Shown piece after piece: positions 42,087-51,581 of a stretch of DNA of 64,000 nt. The notes under the pieces were generated by a model. That model was not told where the DNA came from. It saw only the letters and a program-made list of their open reading frames with translations, and made no database searches. The position numbers and the translations under genes are program-made. The DNA comes from Gambelia wislizenii (lineage: Eukaryota; Chordata; Lepidosauria; Squamata; Crotaphytidae): assembly GCA_030847615.1 (NCBI GenBank), contig JAUMIR010000001.1, positions 443,416,687 to 443,480,686 on the forward strand, read 5' to 3'. Position 1 is the first letter of the stretch, and the number at the start of each line of letters is the position of its first letter.

Positions 42087-42295
42087 GGGCCTGTTCACAC
42101 TAAACAATTCTAGCACTGTGATTTCACTTGGCACCATCCTATGGAATTTTGAGACCTGCAGTTTAGGGAGAGGTATCTAGAATTGTCAGCTATAGAGCTT
42201 GTGTGCCTCACCATACTACTAGCTCCAGGATTCCGCAGGACACAGCCATGGCAGTGGAATCATAATGCTATAATTGTGTGGTGTGAAAGAGCCCC
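42087..42295. mobile_element. palindromic MITE (CTATGGAAT family)
   Basis: Left end GGGCCTGTTCACACTAAACA, reverse complement of the right end GGGGCTCTTTCACACCACAC. The inner arms are CTAGCACTGTGATTTCACT versus ATAGCATTATGATTCCACT, with CCTATGGAATTTTGAG and its inverse. Flanking duplication is not clear. Confidence 0.78.
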
Positions 42296-42374
42296 AGGTC
42301 ATTCTGGTGCTTCCAGATTTTGTGTTATTGTTTTAATCTGAGGAGCAAAGGGATTTAGATGACTACTGTACCTT

Positions 42375-42975
42375 GGAGATTATCACACGAGGTCCAAAAA
42401 ACCTATCCCTGTCTCACTACCTCCCTCCCACCCCACTCCCATCCCACTCCCATCCTGTAACTGACCTACCTTGCAGTGCTATTGAATGTCTTCCCCATCC
42501 CCTCGGCTGCCCAGGAGTGAATGCAGCCCTCTCCGAGCTGCATTCACTTCATGGGAAGCCAATCCTAGTCATTCTCACAAGAAAATGATTGCACAGGAAA
42601 TTTAAAAAGAAAAAGAAAAATACAAGGTTAAAAGTTAAAGCAAGTACAGAAACAGACTTTAAACTTAACAAGTAACCTGGGGAGGGTAAAAGAAAGGGTG
42701 TCACTTACCTCGATGTCCTGATGGAACCTGGAAGTGTTCAGCAGGGACCTACCTGTGACCTCCCTGTGATGCTGGCATCACAAGCCCGTGATTCCGTTTC
42801 AGAAATGGAACTGGCGATTTATTAATGGCTTAAGCCATCAATAAGAAGGAGCAGGGAGGGGGACGGAAGAGGCATGGAGGCATATAGCCACAGGGATGAC
42901 GTTGTCTGAAAAGGAAGCCTTTTATCGATCTCTGTCATCCCTGTGGTGGGATGTATAGTTCATATGATAATCTCC
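42375..42975. mobile_element. group A transposon with GGAGATTATC ends
   Basis: Left end GGAGATTATCACACGAGG, reverse complement of the right end GGAGATTATCATATGAAC. Flanks CTT and CCT do not match exactly. The interior has group A blocks (AGTCATTCTCACAAG, AACCTGGGGAGGGTAAAAG, CACTTACCTCGATGTCC, hairpin TTTATTAATGGC...GCCATCAATAAG at 42817-42846) despite ends unlike GGACTTTATCAG. Confidence 0.8.
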
Positions 42976-44095
42976 CCTGACACAAAATCGTCACCCTAAG
43001 TCCTTGCTTTTTACTGTGAACCGACCCCCAGTATATTTGCAAAGACTAAGTCTTACATGTAGACACCATTGCCATTTGCACAGTGTCACATGAATATAGA
43101 CATGCTATCCCTGCTGAAAGGTAAACATGTTTGTTTTGTATTCACACAATTGTAAGTCTTTGACTGAGCCGCCACTGTTGCACACTGTAAAAATAATTCT
43201 GGATTTAGTATGCTGCTTAAGGGCTTATAGCTTTGCAAGGCAAGAATTAAATTTGAAAACACTGCAGCTTTTTGTTGTTTTTAAATTAGGGCCATTTTGA
43301 ACTGATCTGGGGTCATAATACACTGGCAGAAAGCCAGCGTATTCTGGCCTGTGTAGACAAGGCCATGGTGCTATCGCTGGACTGACTTGCATGAATTTAA
43401 AGTATTAGATTTCAACTGTTAACCAAAGACCCAAGTCTTTCTTGATCACTGTCTCCTGTTTGTTGAAGGGAAACCTGGCCATTTAAACTTCCACTAGTCC
43501 TAATTCCTGGTATTGTGCGTGTGTATGTGTTACCAAATGTGGTACTATGCCTAGGTTAAAATCACAAGGTAAGAATGAGCTCTCCTTTGACAGAATCAAG
43601 TTAAGTTATTGTTGCAATATCTGGCTTCAAAGCTATTTCTCAGCCAGTGACATCTCACCATAGTATGCCATTTATAGATCCAAGAAAACACAGTTTGCCC
43701 AAGGGAAAACTGCTCCAAAAAAACTTTATTGTTCTTCTTTCTTCAAGGTTACTAACACCCTGGAGGCCACTATATTTATTCTCAAGACTGAAATCTATAC
43801 TTTTCATCAAAATGATGCAATGGTTGCTCGTGGTTGTTTCTTTGTTTTGATTAACCTTGATTGCCCTTCCTTCATTGTTTTTTTTTGTGTGTGTGTGCTG
43901 TGAATGGAAGCCAAAGAGAGCAAGTCTTACAACATGACTCCTAACTTACATAAGGCAAATGACTCTGTGCTATGTTAGCTCATTTGTACTTTCAATCATT
44001 ATTTCTTCTAAAACATTAAGCACTTACAGAGAAAGGAGTAGGCCCTCCATTTAAAATTAATCTAATATAATGCATCATTGTTCATATACGATTGC
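42976..44095. other. mostly unassigned; short group B end
   Basis: At 43310-43364, CACTGGCAGAAAGCCAGCGT and ATTCTGGCCTGTGTAGACAA then GGCC form one end of a group B transposon without its partner. The rest shows nothing nameable apart from a (GT)n tract at about 43885-43898. Confidence 0.5.
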
Positions 44096-44690
44096 AGGGG
44101 TGGACAACCTGTCCAATTTCAACAGCCCCCTGCAAGGAAGCAATTTGCACCTCTGGCAAAAGTGATCTGTCATTCCTTTGATAATCTGCTGGACAGTGAG
44201 GAAGGGCTAAAGAAAGCAAATGGTGCCTATGGCTGATGCCCACTTGAGTTTGTGGGGCAAAGGAGGAAGGTCACCAGAGTCAAAGTCAAGGGGTTCCCAG
44301 AGGCAGAGACATCTCCTCCCTTGCAAGGTGTAAATAACCCATTTCCCCCTCTGCACATTGGGGGGGTATTGGGGTTTAGGTGGGTGGTGTCCTTTATGCT
44401 CAAACAGTAAGACCACCCTGGAAAAGAGGTATCAAAAAGAGAGAGAAGAGGGACAACCACATCTACTTTAGGCTCTGTCTCTCTCATAGCTGGCTTTGCT
44501 CCAGTTACTGATTATCTACAGCGTCTCAGAGTCTAATACTGTGGAAATGTGGTTCCAACTACATTACAACTATTGTGGTTCTCAGGTTCTTGAAATTAGA
44601 CCCAATTAGACTCCTTCAAAGAGACTTCAGTAGTGGAAAGGCCAAGCATGGTAGACCCTTCAAATGTCACAGATAGGCTGGGGACTGCCA
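44096..44690. other. unassigned; possible hAT-like end at left
   Basis: CAGGGGTGGACAACCTG at about 44096 resembles a hAT-type terminus like that at 63039, but no partner end is visible. The remainder is unassigned. Confidence 0.3.
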
Positions 44691-44695
44691 CACAT

Positions 44696-44925
44696 AAGCA
44701 TAGCATAGCATAGTTTTGAAATTTATATACCATTTATCAGTGCCGAAGCACTCGTAAGTGGTTTACCATTTTTTTAGCTAATTGCCCCCAACAAGCTGGG
44801 TACTCATTTTACCGACCTCGGAAGGGTGGAAGGCTGAGTCAACCTTGGAGCCCTCTGGGATCAAACTCATAACCTTGTGGCTTGCAGTACTGGCATTTAA
44901 ACCACTGTGCCATCAGGTAACCCTC
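44696..44925 (-). mobile_element. second tRNA-derived SINE family
   Basis: Minus strand: TGATGGCACAGTGGTTTAAA (box A region), GTTATGAGTTTGATCCCAG (box B region), GGTTGACTCAGCCTTCCACC, CCGAGGTCGGTAAAATGAGT, ACCCAGCTTG, then ATGGTATATAAATTTC and a (CTATG)n-like tail (AACTATGCTATGCTATGC). This SINE type is typical of squamates in my recollection and is distinct from the SINE at 24465. Confidence 0.8.
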
Positions 44926-44986
44926 TGCATTTCCAGTTTTTCAGTGAGCCTCTCCAAATATGGAAAAAAGGTTCCTGAAAATCCCA

Positions 44987-45672
44987 GGGGTTGTCTAGAC
45001 AAGAAGATATAATGCTGATTGCTTCATATTAATGCAAATTTACAACAGCGTTCATTTGTCTCCACGGTCCTTTGGCAAAATCAATTGTATGCAAAGCTAT
45101 CAGCGTTTGAAGTGCACATGCAGCCATGCCTGAAAATCAGGATGGTGGCCGAGTAAATTACAGTGTGTTGTTATTCTCCACACATTGTCACCACTGCACA
45201 GTATTTTTTAAAAACTGTAAATCAAAGGTGTGCAAGTGCAAACTGCTGCTTTTAAAAAAAGCTGTTTAGTTGCCTCAATGGAGCAAAAAAAGTGCATGAT
45301 TCCAAAATCGCGCTTCCAGCTGCTTCCTTACCAACAAGCCCACCCACCCCACACATCTGACCAATCCACTCTCCACTTCCACCCTCATCAAGAATGTGCA
45401 GTGTCCCAAATTGGTTGTCCAGACATGCAATAATGCACAAGCACATTATTTGAAAAACCTCAGAGAAAAGCCACAAGGGCTTTCCCACACAGTAGATGGA
45501 GTTTTTGGCCAGGTATATCTGAACTACCAAATAACATGAATCTCATTTGCAGATGGAGGGGTTTTTTTAGGGGTGGACTTCTGAATACCACAAATTCCAT
45601 TCACAATATGTTAGGACAAAAGATATTCTCCTCAAATTCTATGAGGTGCATTTTCATTGTCTAGACAACCCC
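44987..45672. mobile_element. group C nonautonomous transposon, CCA duplication
   Basis: Left end GGGGTTGTCTAGACAAG, reverse complement of the right end GGGGTTGTCTAGACAATG, flanked by CCA (44984-44986, 45673-45675). The ends are nearly perfect inverted repeats of 16 bp containing the self-complementary TGTCTAGACA. The interior is not shared with groups A or B. No transposase. Confidence 0.82.
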
Positions 45673-45675
45673 CCA

Positions 45676-46730
45676 GGTTTTGCTCCTGTACAAATTGATT
45701 TTATTTTGGAGATCTACATCATATTTTCCCAATCCTTAAGTATTCCCAGGGAACTCCCAACATTATCAAGGACTTTTCATTCCCACTACACAGGTCAGTT
45801 TAAATTCCTGAAATTAAATTCCCACTACCTCCCTAAATGAATGTATCTCTCCATGACTGTCTGTTTGTGTTATACTGGTACTAGCTAAGATGACTGCTGG
45901 CAAGAAACACAGCCTTTTTTTTTCAGAACCCAAATTCAACAGAGGTCAAGTGAGGGAAAGAGTATTGCAAGCAAGAAAAGAAAATTATCCTAATGCTTAA
46001 CTAGTGCAATATTGCTAAAGCACTTTAACTCTGTAATAATAATTCCTGAATAATAATTAAAAAGGGCTCAGTGGAAACTGGTGAAAGTCCATTTCTGCAA
46101 AGTTGCCTGAGCTAAATCTGACACATGATCAATGGAAGGGGGAAGAACACAAAATGGTGGAAGAAACGCAGATATTTCAAGAAAGAGCTTAGGTGCAAAC
46201 CTGGGAAGACATAAGTAACATTAATACAAAAACTGAGAACTCTTGATGGTTCCAGAGACTTTGTTTTCCTTCTGGATGAGCCCAGTGGATGTTAAAACAT
46301 CCTGATGTCCCTAATATCAGCCGTTGTATGGTTGGCCTTTGTTGTTATTTGCTGTTGATTACTGCAAACTGCCACTAAGACTACAGCTCCCCTCCCTTCT
46401 CCTCATCATTGGTAATGATGCTTCCATATCCCCTCCATCATGGGTGGAACAGAAGAGGAGGACGATTACAGCAAGCACAGAAGAAGAAATGGCTGCTGAG
46501 CACTCAGTCCCAATACTACTGTTGCTTCACTCCCCAAGCCTTCTTATTTCCCTGCTGCTTTGCCTTCCTTCAAAGTACAAGGGAACAGCTGCTTACATGT
46601 TGTCCAGCAAAAGCAAGAAAACAAAGATTGGAGGGGGGAGGCTTGGAAAACAAAACAGCAGCAGCAGTGGTGTGGCTACCCTCTGTGCCTGCACTGTGGC
46701 AGATCAAATAGTCACTCCTTCTTTCCTTCT
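45676..46730. other. unassigned intergenic sequence
   Basis: The open frames near 46324-46764 overlap in several phases, are low in informative motifs and contain GCAGCAGCAG repeats, so I do not call a gene. Nothing else is recognised. Confidence 0.45.
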
Positions 46731-46734
46731 TGGA

Positions 46735-47012
46735 CTTACCGTGGCTATCGGAAGCCATGGATAATAGTGAACCCAATTAAAATGAATTACTTCTGGCTCA
46801 AGAATACCATAGACTCACACTGGAGGACTAGAAGATGCCTAGAGAGAACACCTCTCTAGCATCTTCTATGGTCTCCAGCACGACTCTATGATCAATTTCC
46901 TATGGAAGCATACCATAGAATCATGCTGGAGAACGTAGAAGATGTCTATTGAGATCATCTTTTTTTGGACCCAGGTACCGTAAGTGAATCTGTGGATACA
47001 AGGGTCTTACTG
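46735..47012. mobile_element. Tigger-like fragment, second subtype
   Basis: Starts TTACCGTGGCTATCGGAAGCC and ends TGTGGATACAAGGGTCTTACTG before TA. The reverse complement of the right end, CAGTAAGACCCTTGTATCC, is the terminus matching 40484. The middle repeats ACCATAGA(C/A)TCA(C/T)(A/G)CTGGA twice (about 46807 and 46911). The left terminus is missing. Confidence 0.6.
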
Positions 47013-47014
47013 TA

Positions 47015-47585
47015 ATGAGGAAAATACAACAAACATTTTAAGGCATCACTCTCATCCTGAGATTCTTTCCCTTTACTCTGAAACATCAGAGAAAGGGGCC
47101 AGGTCTTGACACTTGGGGCCATGTCATGATAACTGGGAACACTAGCCAAAATTCAAATGCAGTGATGCAGTGTCTAATTAGCAGACTAAGACTGGGATCC
47201 TGTTGGTGACTTAAGTTGATAGTATTCTTACTGGCATATGTCCTTTTTGGACTAAAGCATAGCAAACAGGATATTAGCCTAAGTCCTACTAGCTAGCCAG
47301 CTTACACAAGAGGAAGAGGGAAAGAACAGAATAGCCCAGAAATAGGAAATGCATTACCGACAAAAGAGAGTAGAGATCTGCACAAAATTTGTGTATGCTA
47401 AATTACATAGACAGAAGTAAGATTGGAAATAATGACTATAACATAAATAGAAATAAAATATATAATGCCATAATGGGGAAGACTGTGACTATGCCTCTTT
47501 GGTCTGCTAAGCTGAGCAGCTGATGGACACCTGCAAGGCCCATTACAGTTCTTTATCTTTCAATTGGTCAACCATTCAAATAAGG
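47015..47585. other. unassigned intergenic sequence
   Basis: No named repeat or coding motif. Confidence 0.4.
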
Positions 47586-48026
47586 AAACCCTGCTTTTGC
47601 TGCAAGAGGCTTTCTATAGGAGAGAATTAGGGAGTATACAAAAGCAGATTACTTATGGAGATTTAATTGAAGAGAATCAGATGGGAGATAATATGAAGCT
47701 GCTAGAGAAACTAGAGGAATTTAGATATATGGTAAGTTGCAATGGCTAGCGTATCTCCAGTTGAGAGAAAAGTCTAAGGAAGACAAGCTAAGATATGGTT
47801 TTGAACATAGTAAAACTGAATTTGAAAATATACTTTATTCAGGGGATGATCATATAATTGCCGAAATTATACAAAATGTTATTAAGATTTAACGCTGAAA
47901 ATGAGCAAGTCAAAGATGCATGGTACAATGGGCTAAGAATTTGGGACACAATATACAGATGAGTTGGTGAGACGAAGTGTGGTTAAAAGGTTTGATATTT
48001 ACCTGTTACTATGACCTCAAAGAGAA

Positions 48027-50294
48027 TTTCTAAACTAAAACTTTAAAAGGCACATGTACAAGAAATGGAAAAAGGGAAAAGTCACCAAAGAAGTATTTGA
48101 ATAAATAGCCAGCTCATGTAGGGGGAAAGTCAGAAAAGCTAAAGCTCAGCTGGAGCTCAGGCTTTCTAGAGAGGTTAAAAACAATAAAAAGGGCTTTTTT
48201 TGTTATGTCCGTAGCAAAAGGAAGAATGGTGGGCCCACTGATGGGGGAGAAGATGGTGTAAGTCTAACAGGGGACAGAGAAAAGGCAGAACTACTTAACA
48301 CTTTCTTTGCTTCAGTCTTCTCCTAAAGGGGGAACAGTGCTCAACTTGGGGAAGATGGAGCAGATGATGCAGTAGGAGAAATACAGCACAGAACTGGTAA
48401 AGAGGTAGTTCAGGTATACCTGGCCAGTATAAATGAGTTCAAGTCTCCAGGGCCAGATGAACTTCATCCAAGGCTATTAAAAGAACTGGAGGAAGTCATC
48501 TCAGAACCACTGTCAATAATCTGAGAATTCCTGGAGAACAGGAGAGGTCCCAGCAGACTGGAGGAGGGCAAATGTTGTCCCCATCTTTAAAAGTGTGGGG
48601 GGGGGAAGAAGACCCAAATAATTACCACCCAGTCAGCCTGACATCAATACTAGGAAAGATTCTAGAGCACATGATTAAACAGTCTGTAACCACTTAGAAA
48701 GGAATGCCGTGATCACTAAGGACTTTTTCAGATAGGGTAAAAAAAAATGCACAGAGGTTGGGAAGAGGATGGCACTGTCCTGCTTCCAGCGATAGGTTTC
48801 GGATGATACCATCCTCCTCCCATCCTTCGTTCATTCTTCCTCCATGCTGAAGGGAAAAGAAAGGCGCCACTTTTTATTGACAGAAGTTTCCGTCAATAAA
48901 AAGCAGTGGAGGGAAAACAAACAAAGAACAGAGGGAGAACGAAAGAAGGAAGGGAGGAGGACAGCATCATCCAAAACTAATCACTGGAAGTGGAACAGCG
49001 CCGTCCTCCTCCCAATCTCTGCGGGGGGGGGGGTTACCCCATCTGAAAAAGTCCTAAAAAACAACATGGATTTCTCAAAAACAAATCATGCCAGACTAAT
49101 CTTATCTCTTTTTTTGACAGAGTTACAAACTTGATAGATGAAGGGAATACTGTGGATGTAGTGTATCTTGATTTCAGTAAAGCTTTTGATAACGTCCCCC
49201 ATGATATTCTTGCACAAAATTAGTAATCTGTGGGCTAGACACTGCAACAGTTAGGTGGCTTTGTAACTGGTTGACTGACCAAACCCAAAGGGTAGTCACC
49301 AATGGCTCCTCTTCATCCTGGAGAGAAGTGACCAGTGGTGTGCCACAGGGTCCTGTCCTGGGCCCAGTGTTATTCAATATCTTTATCAATGACTTGCATG
49401 AGGGAATAGAGGGTATGCTTATCAGGTTTGCAGATGACACCAAATTAGGAGGGGTAGTTAATACCCCAGAGGATAGGATCGGAATCCAAAATGACCTGAA
49501 CAGCTTAGAAAGCTGGGCCAAAACTACCAAAATGAATTTCAACAGGGAGAAATGTAGGATACTACACTTGGGCAGTAAAAATTAGATGCACAGATATAGG
49601 ATGGGTGACATATGGCTTGAGGGCAGTACATGCAAAAGGGATCTAGGAGTTTTAGTGGACCACAAGCTGAACGTGAGTCAGCAGTGTAATGCAGCAGCTA
49701 AAAAAGCCAATGCAATTCTAAGCTGCATTAATAGGAGTATAGTGTCTAAATCAAGGGAAGTAATAGTGCCACTCTATTCTGCTTTCTGACCCCACCTGAA
49801 ATACTGTGTCTAGTTCTGGGCATCACAATTCAGGAAGGATATTGAGATGCTGGAACGTGTCCAGAGGAGGGCAACCAGGATGGTGGGAGGTCTGGAGGCC
49901 ATGCCATATGAGGAGCAGCTTAGGGAACTGGGCATGTTTAGTCTGGAGAAGAGAAGGTTAAGAGGCAACATGGTTACCATGTTTAAATATTTGAAGGGAT
50001 GTCATACTGTGGATGGAGTTTTGTTTTCTGCTACTCCAGAGACTAGGACATGGAGCAATGGGTTCAAACTCCAGGAAAAGAGATTCCACCTAAATATTAG
50101 GAAGAACTTCCTGACATTAAGAGCTGTCCAAAAATGGAATACACTGTCTCGTAGTGTGGTGGAGCCTCTTTCTTTGGTGGTTTTTAAATAGAGGCTGGTT
50201 GGTCATCTGTCAGGAATGATTTGATTGTGTATGCCTGCATGGCAGGGGGTTGGACTGGATGGCCCTTCTTGTCTCTTCCAACTCTATGATTCTA
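48027..50294 (+). mobile_element. CR1 LINE, 5'-truncated, split by a MITE
   Basis: It begins in the ORF2 linker (RHMYKKWKKGKVTKEVF-like) and continues with FKSPGPDELHPRLLKEL. The MITE 48720-49054 interrupts it; then come RVTNLIDEGNTVDVVYLD, GVPQGPVLGPVLFNIFIND and intact FADD. Stops follow near 49583 and 49787, then [19 protein letters not shown] and the 3' tail ending ATTCTA. It also carries frameshifts near 48540 and 49220. CR1 copies at 16655, 60728 and 61581 share its NREKCRILHLGSKN wording, marking one subfamily. Confidence 0.9.
48720..49054. mobile_element. 335-bp palindromic group A MITE, TAA duplication
   Basis: Left end GGACTTTTTCAGATAGGGTA, reverse complement of the right end GGACTTTTTCAGATGGGGTA, flanked by TAA (48717-48719, 49055-49057). 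The arms correspond along the whole length, with TTGGGAAGAGGATGGCACTG versus TTGGGAGGAGGACGGCGCTG. The axis has an almost perfect stem TTTTTATTGACAG / CCGTCAATAAAAAG (48866-48907). The CR1 reading frame sense (ITKNQHGF region) resumes after one TAA is removed. Confidence 0.88.
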
Positions 50295-50746
50295 AAATGT
50301 TTGTAGATGTATATGACACCAGAAAGATTAGCTAAAATGTACAAAGGGACAAATGACAAATGTTAGAAATGTCGCTAGAAGGTTGGATCCTTTTAGCACC
50401 TCTGGTGGACATGCAAGAAAGCAAAGAAGTTTTGGATGTAAATTATCATGGTTATGCAAAAGATTCTGGGATGTGAGATAACCTTTAGATCAGAACTGTT
50501 ATGATTGACTCTGGAAAGTGGAAAGAAGTCATAAAATCCTAATTTGTTATATGGTGACAGCTGCTAGGTTAATTAATATATGCTAAATACTGGGGAAAAG
50601 ATAAACTTCCAAATATAATGGAGTGGTTTGAAAAAATGATAGACTTTTCTAAATTAGATAAACTAACTAACTTGGTTAAAGGTATTGGACTAAGTATTTG
50701 AAAAATTGGGAACCTTTTAGGGACTATGTTAAGATGGCTAACTCCA

Positions 50747-50935
50747 TGGTTGGCATCTTCAGAGAATGGTGGTGTGTGGGATTTACATCATTCTCTGAAG
50801 ATTCTCTGAAGATGCCAGCCAAAGATGCGGGCAAAACGTCAGGAATAAACTCTTCTAGAAGACGGCCTCACAGCCCAGGGGGAAAAAAAAACACAAAAAA
50901 ACCTATGGATGCTGGCCGCGAAAGCCTTTGACTTC
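50747..50935 (+). mobile_element. Penelope-like 3' end, with short inverted partner
   Basis: ATTCTCTGAAGATGCCAGCC, then GGCAAAACGTCAGGAATAAA, GACGGCCTCACAGCCC, a poly(A)-like run and GGATGCTGGCCGCGAAAGCC match 13200-13330. To its left, GGTTGGCATCTTCAGAGAATGG (50749-50770) is the same sequence inverted, separated by about 20 bp, so this is again a back-to-back arrangement. ATTCTCTGAAG is duplicated in tandem (50790-50812). Confidence 0.7.
50806..50842 (+). ncRNA. hammerhead-like core, decayed
   Basis: CTGAAGA (50806-50812), TGCC...GGGC helix-forming spacer, AAAAC in place of GAAAC, then GTCA. The GAAA box is lost in a way consistent with CpG decay. Confidence 0.25.
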
Positions 50936-51104
50936 ATTCCTCAGGTTGCTCCACAATATGCTTACCAATGGGGTTTGCTCTTCTCTGAAGAGATCGCTCC
51001 TGAAATCAAGTCAACCAGGACTGTCATATCTATTATTAAATTCATATGACTACACTAGGCAAGTTCCAGGCATACTCACGCTCCTGGTTCTGAGCAGCTC
51101 TCTG

Positions 51105-51310
51105 TTGGAATTACCAGACTATATCCACAGAGTACAGTTATAGAAGTTTGATAACATTTTAACTGCCATGGCACCATGGCATGAGTCCATAGTATGGATT
51201 CCTGAGATTTGTGGTTTGGTGAAGAATTTTGAATTTTCCACCAGACAGCCGTGGTCCACTCCTGAATTATGGTTCCCAAAATATTCTGAGTGCTTGTCTA
51301 CATTATAGAA
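51105..51310. mobile_element. palindromic MITE (CTATGGAAT family), diverged
   Basis: AGTTATAGAAGTTTGATAAC, GTATGGATTCCTGAGATTTG and the inverse GAATTATGGTTCCC and TGTCTACATTATAGAATTAAAC. Arm order is as in the other copies. It abuts the minus-strand LTR. Confidence 0.6.
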
Positions 51311-51339
51311 TTAAACTGATTTAATTCTCAGTCCCTCTC

Positions 51340-51392
51340 TTGTCAGGATCCCTTTGTTACCTGAATGTGTGGGGAATCCATTCATGATGCCA
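51340..51392 (-). mobile_element. LTR element leader with primer-binding-like site
   Basis: Minus strand TGGCATCATGAATGGATTCC (51373-51392), followed by CCACACATTCAGGTAACAAA, lies just 3' of the LTR and matches the site at 14205. Only about 50 bp of internal sequence remains. Confidence 0.5.
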
Positions 51393-51393
51393 A

Positions 51394-51581
51394 ATTTATA
51401 ATATTAATTGTGGGAATTATAATAGCTCAAATGAAAGTCTGCGAGTGGTCGGGTAACACATGGGATCTTTGCACCTATGTATACCAGTACTAACTGCAGA
51501 GACTCCGAGTTAAAGTAAAATAAAAATGTTTTTTATTAGAAAACGACACAGAAGAATTCATACACACATGCACACACACTT
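51394..51581 (-). mobile_element. LTR relic copy B, R-U5 part
   Basis: Minus strand: GAATTCTTCTGTGTCG, CTAATAAAAAACATTTTTATT (AATAAA signal), ACTTTAACTCGGAGTCTCTG, GTACTGGTATACATAGGTGC, TTTGAGCTATTATAATTCCC. It matches copy A at 13750-13925. It is separated from its U3 part by the L1 51582-54850. Confidence 0.75.

Larger units (their letters stand above)
47590..50735 (+). pseudogene. L1 ORF2 C-terminal fragment, split by a CR1
   Basis: The left part (to 48026) reads LAYLQLREKSKEDKLRYGFE in broken frames and AEIIQNVIKI; the right part (50295-50735) reads MTPERLAKMYKGTNDKC-like sequence, FWM and VTAARLINI-like sequence. The order matches the ends of the L1s at 11550-12330 and on the minus strand at 52430-53100. 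The CR1 48027-50294 lies between. Frames are broken by many stops. Confidence 0.78.

Noticed and set aside
46324..46859. Frames of 146 and 100 codons in different phases
   Set aside because: Overlapping frames with poly-Gln/Ser runs and no conserved motif; no start or splice context supports a gene.
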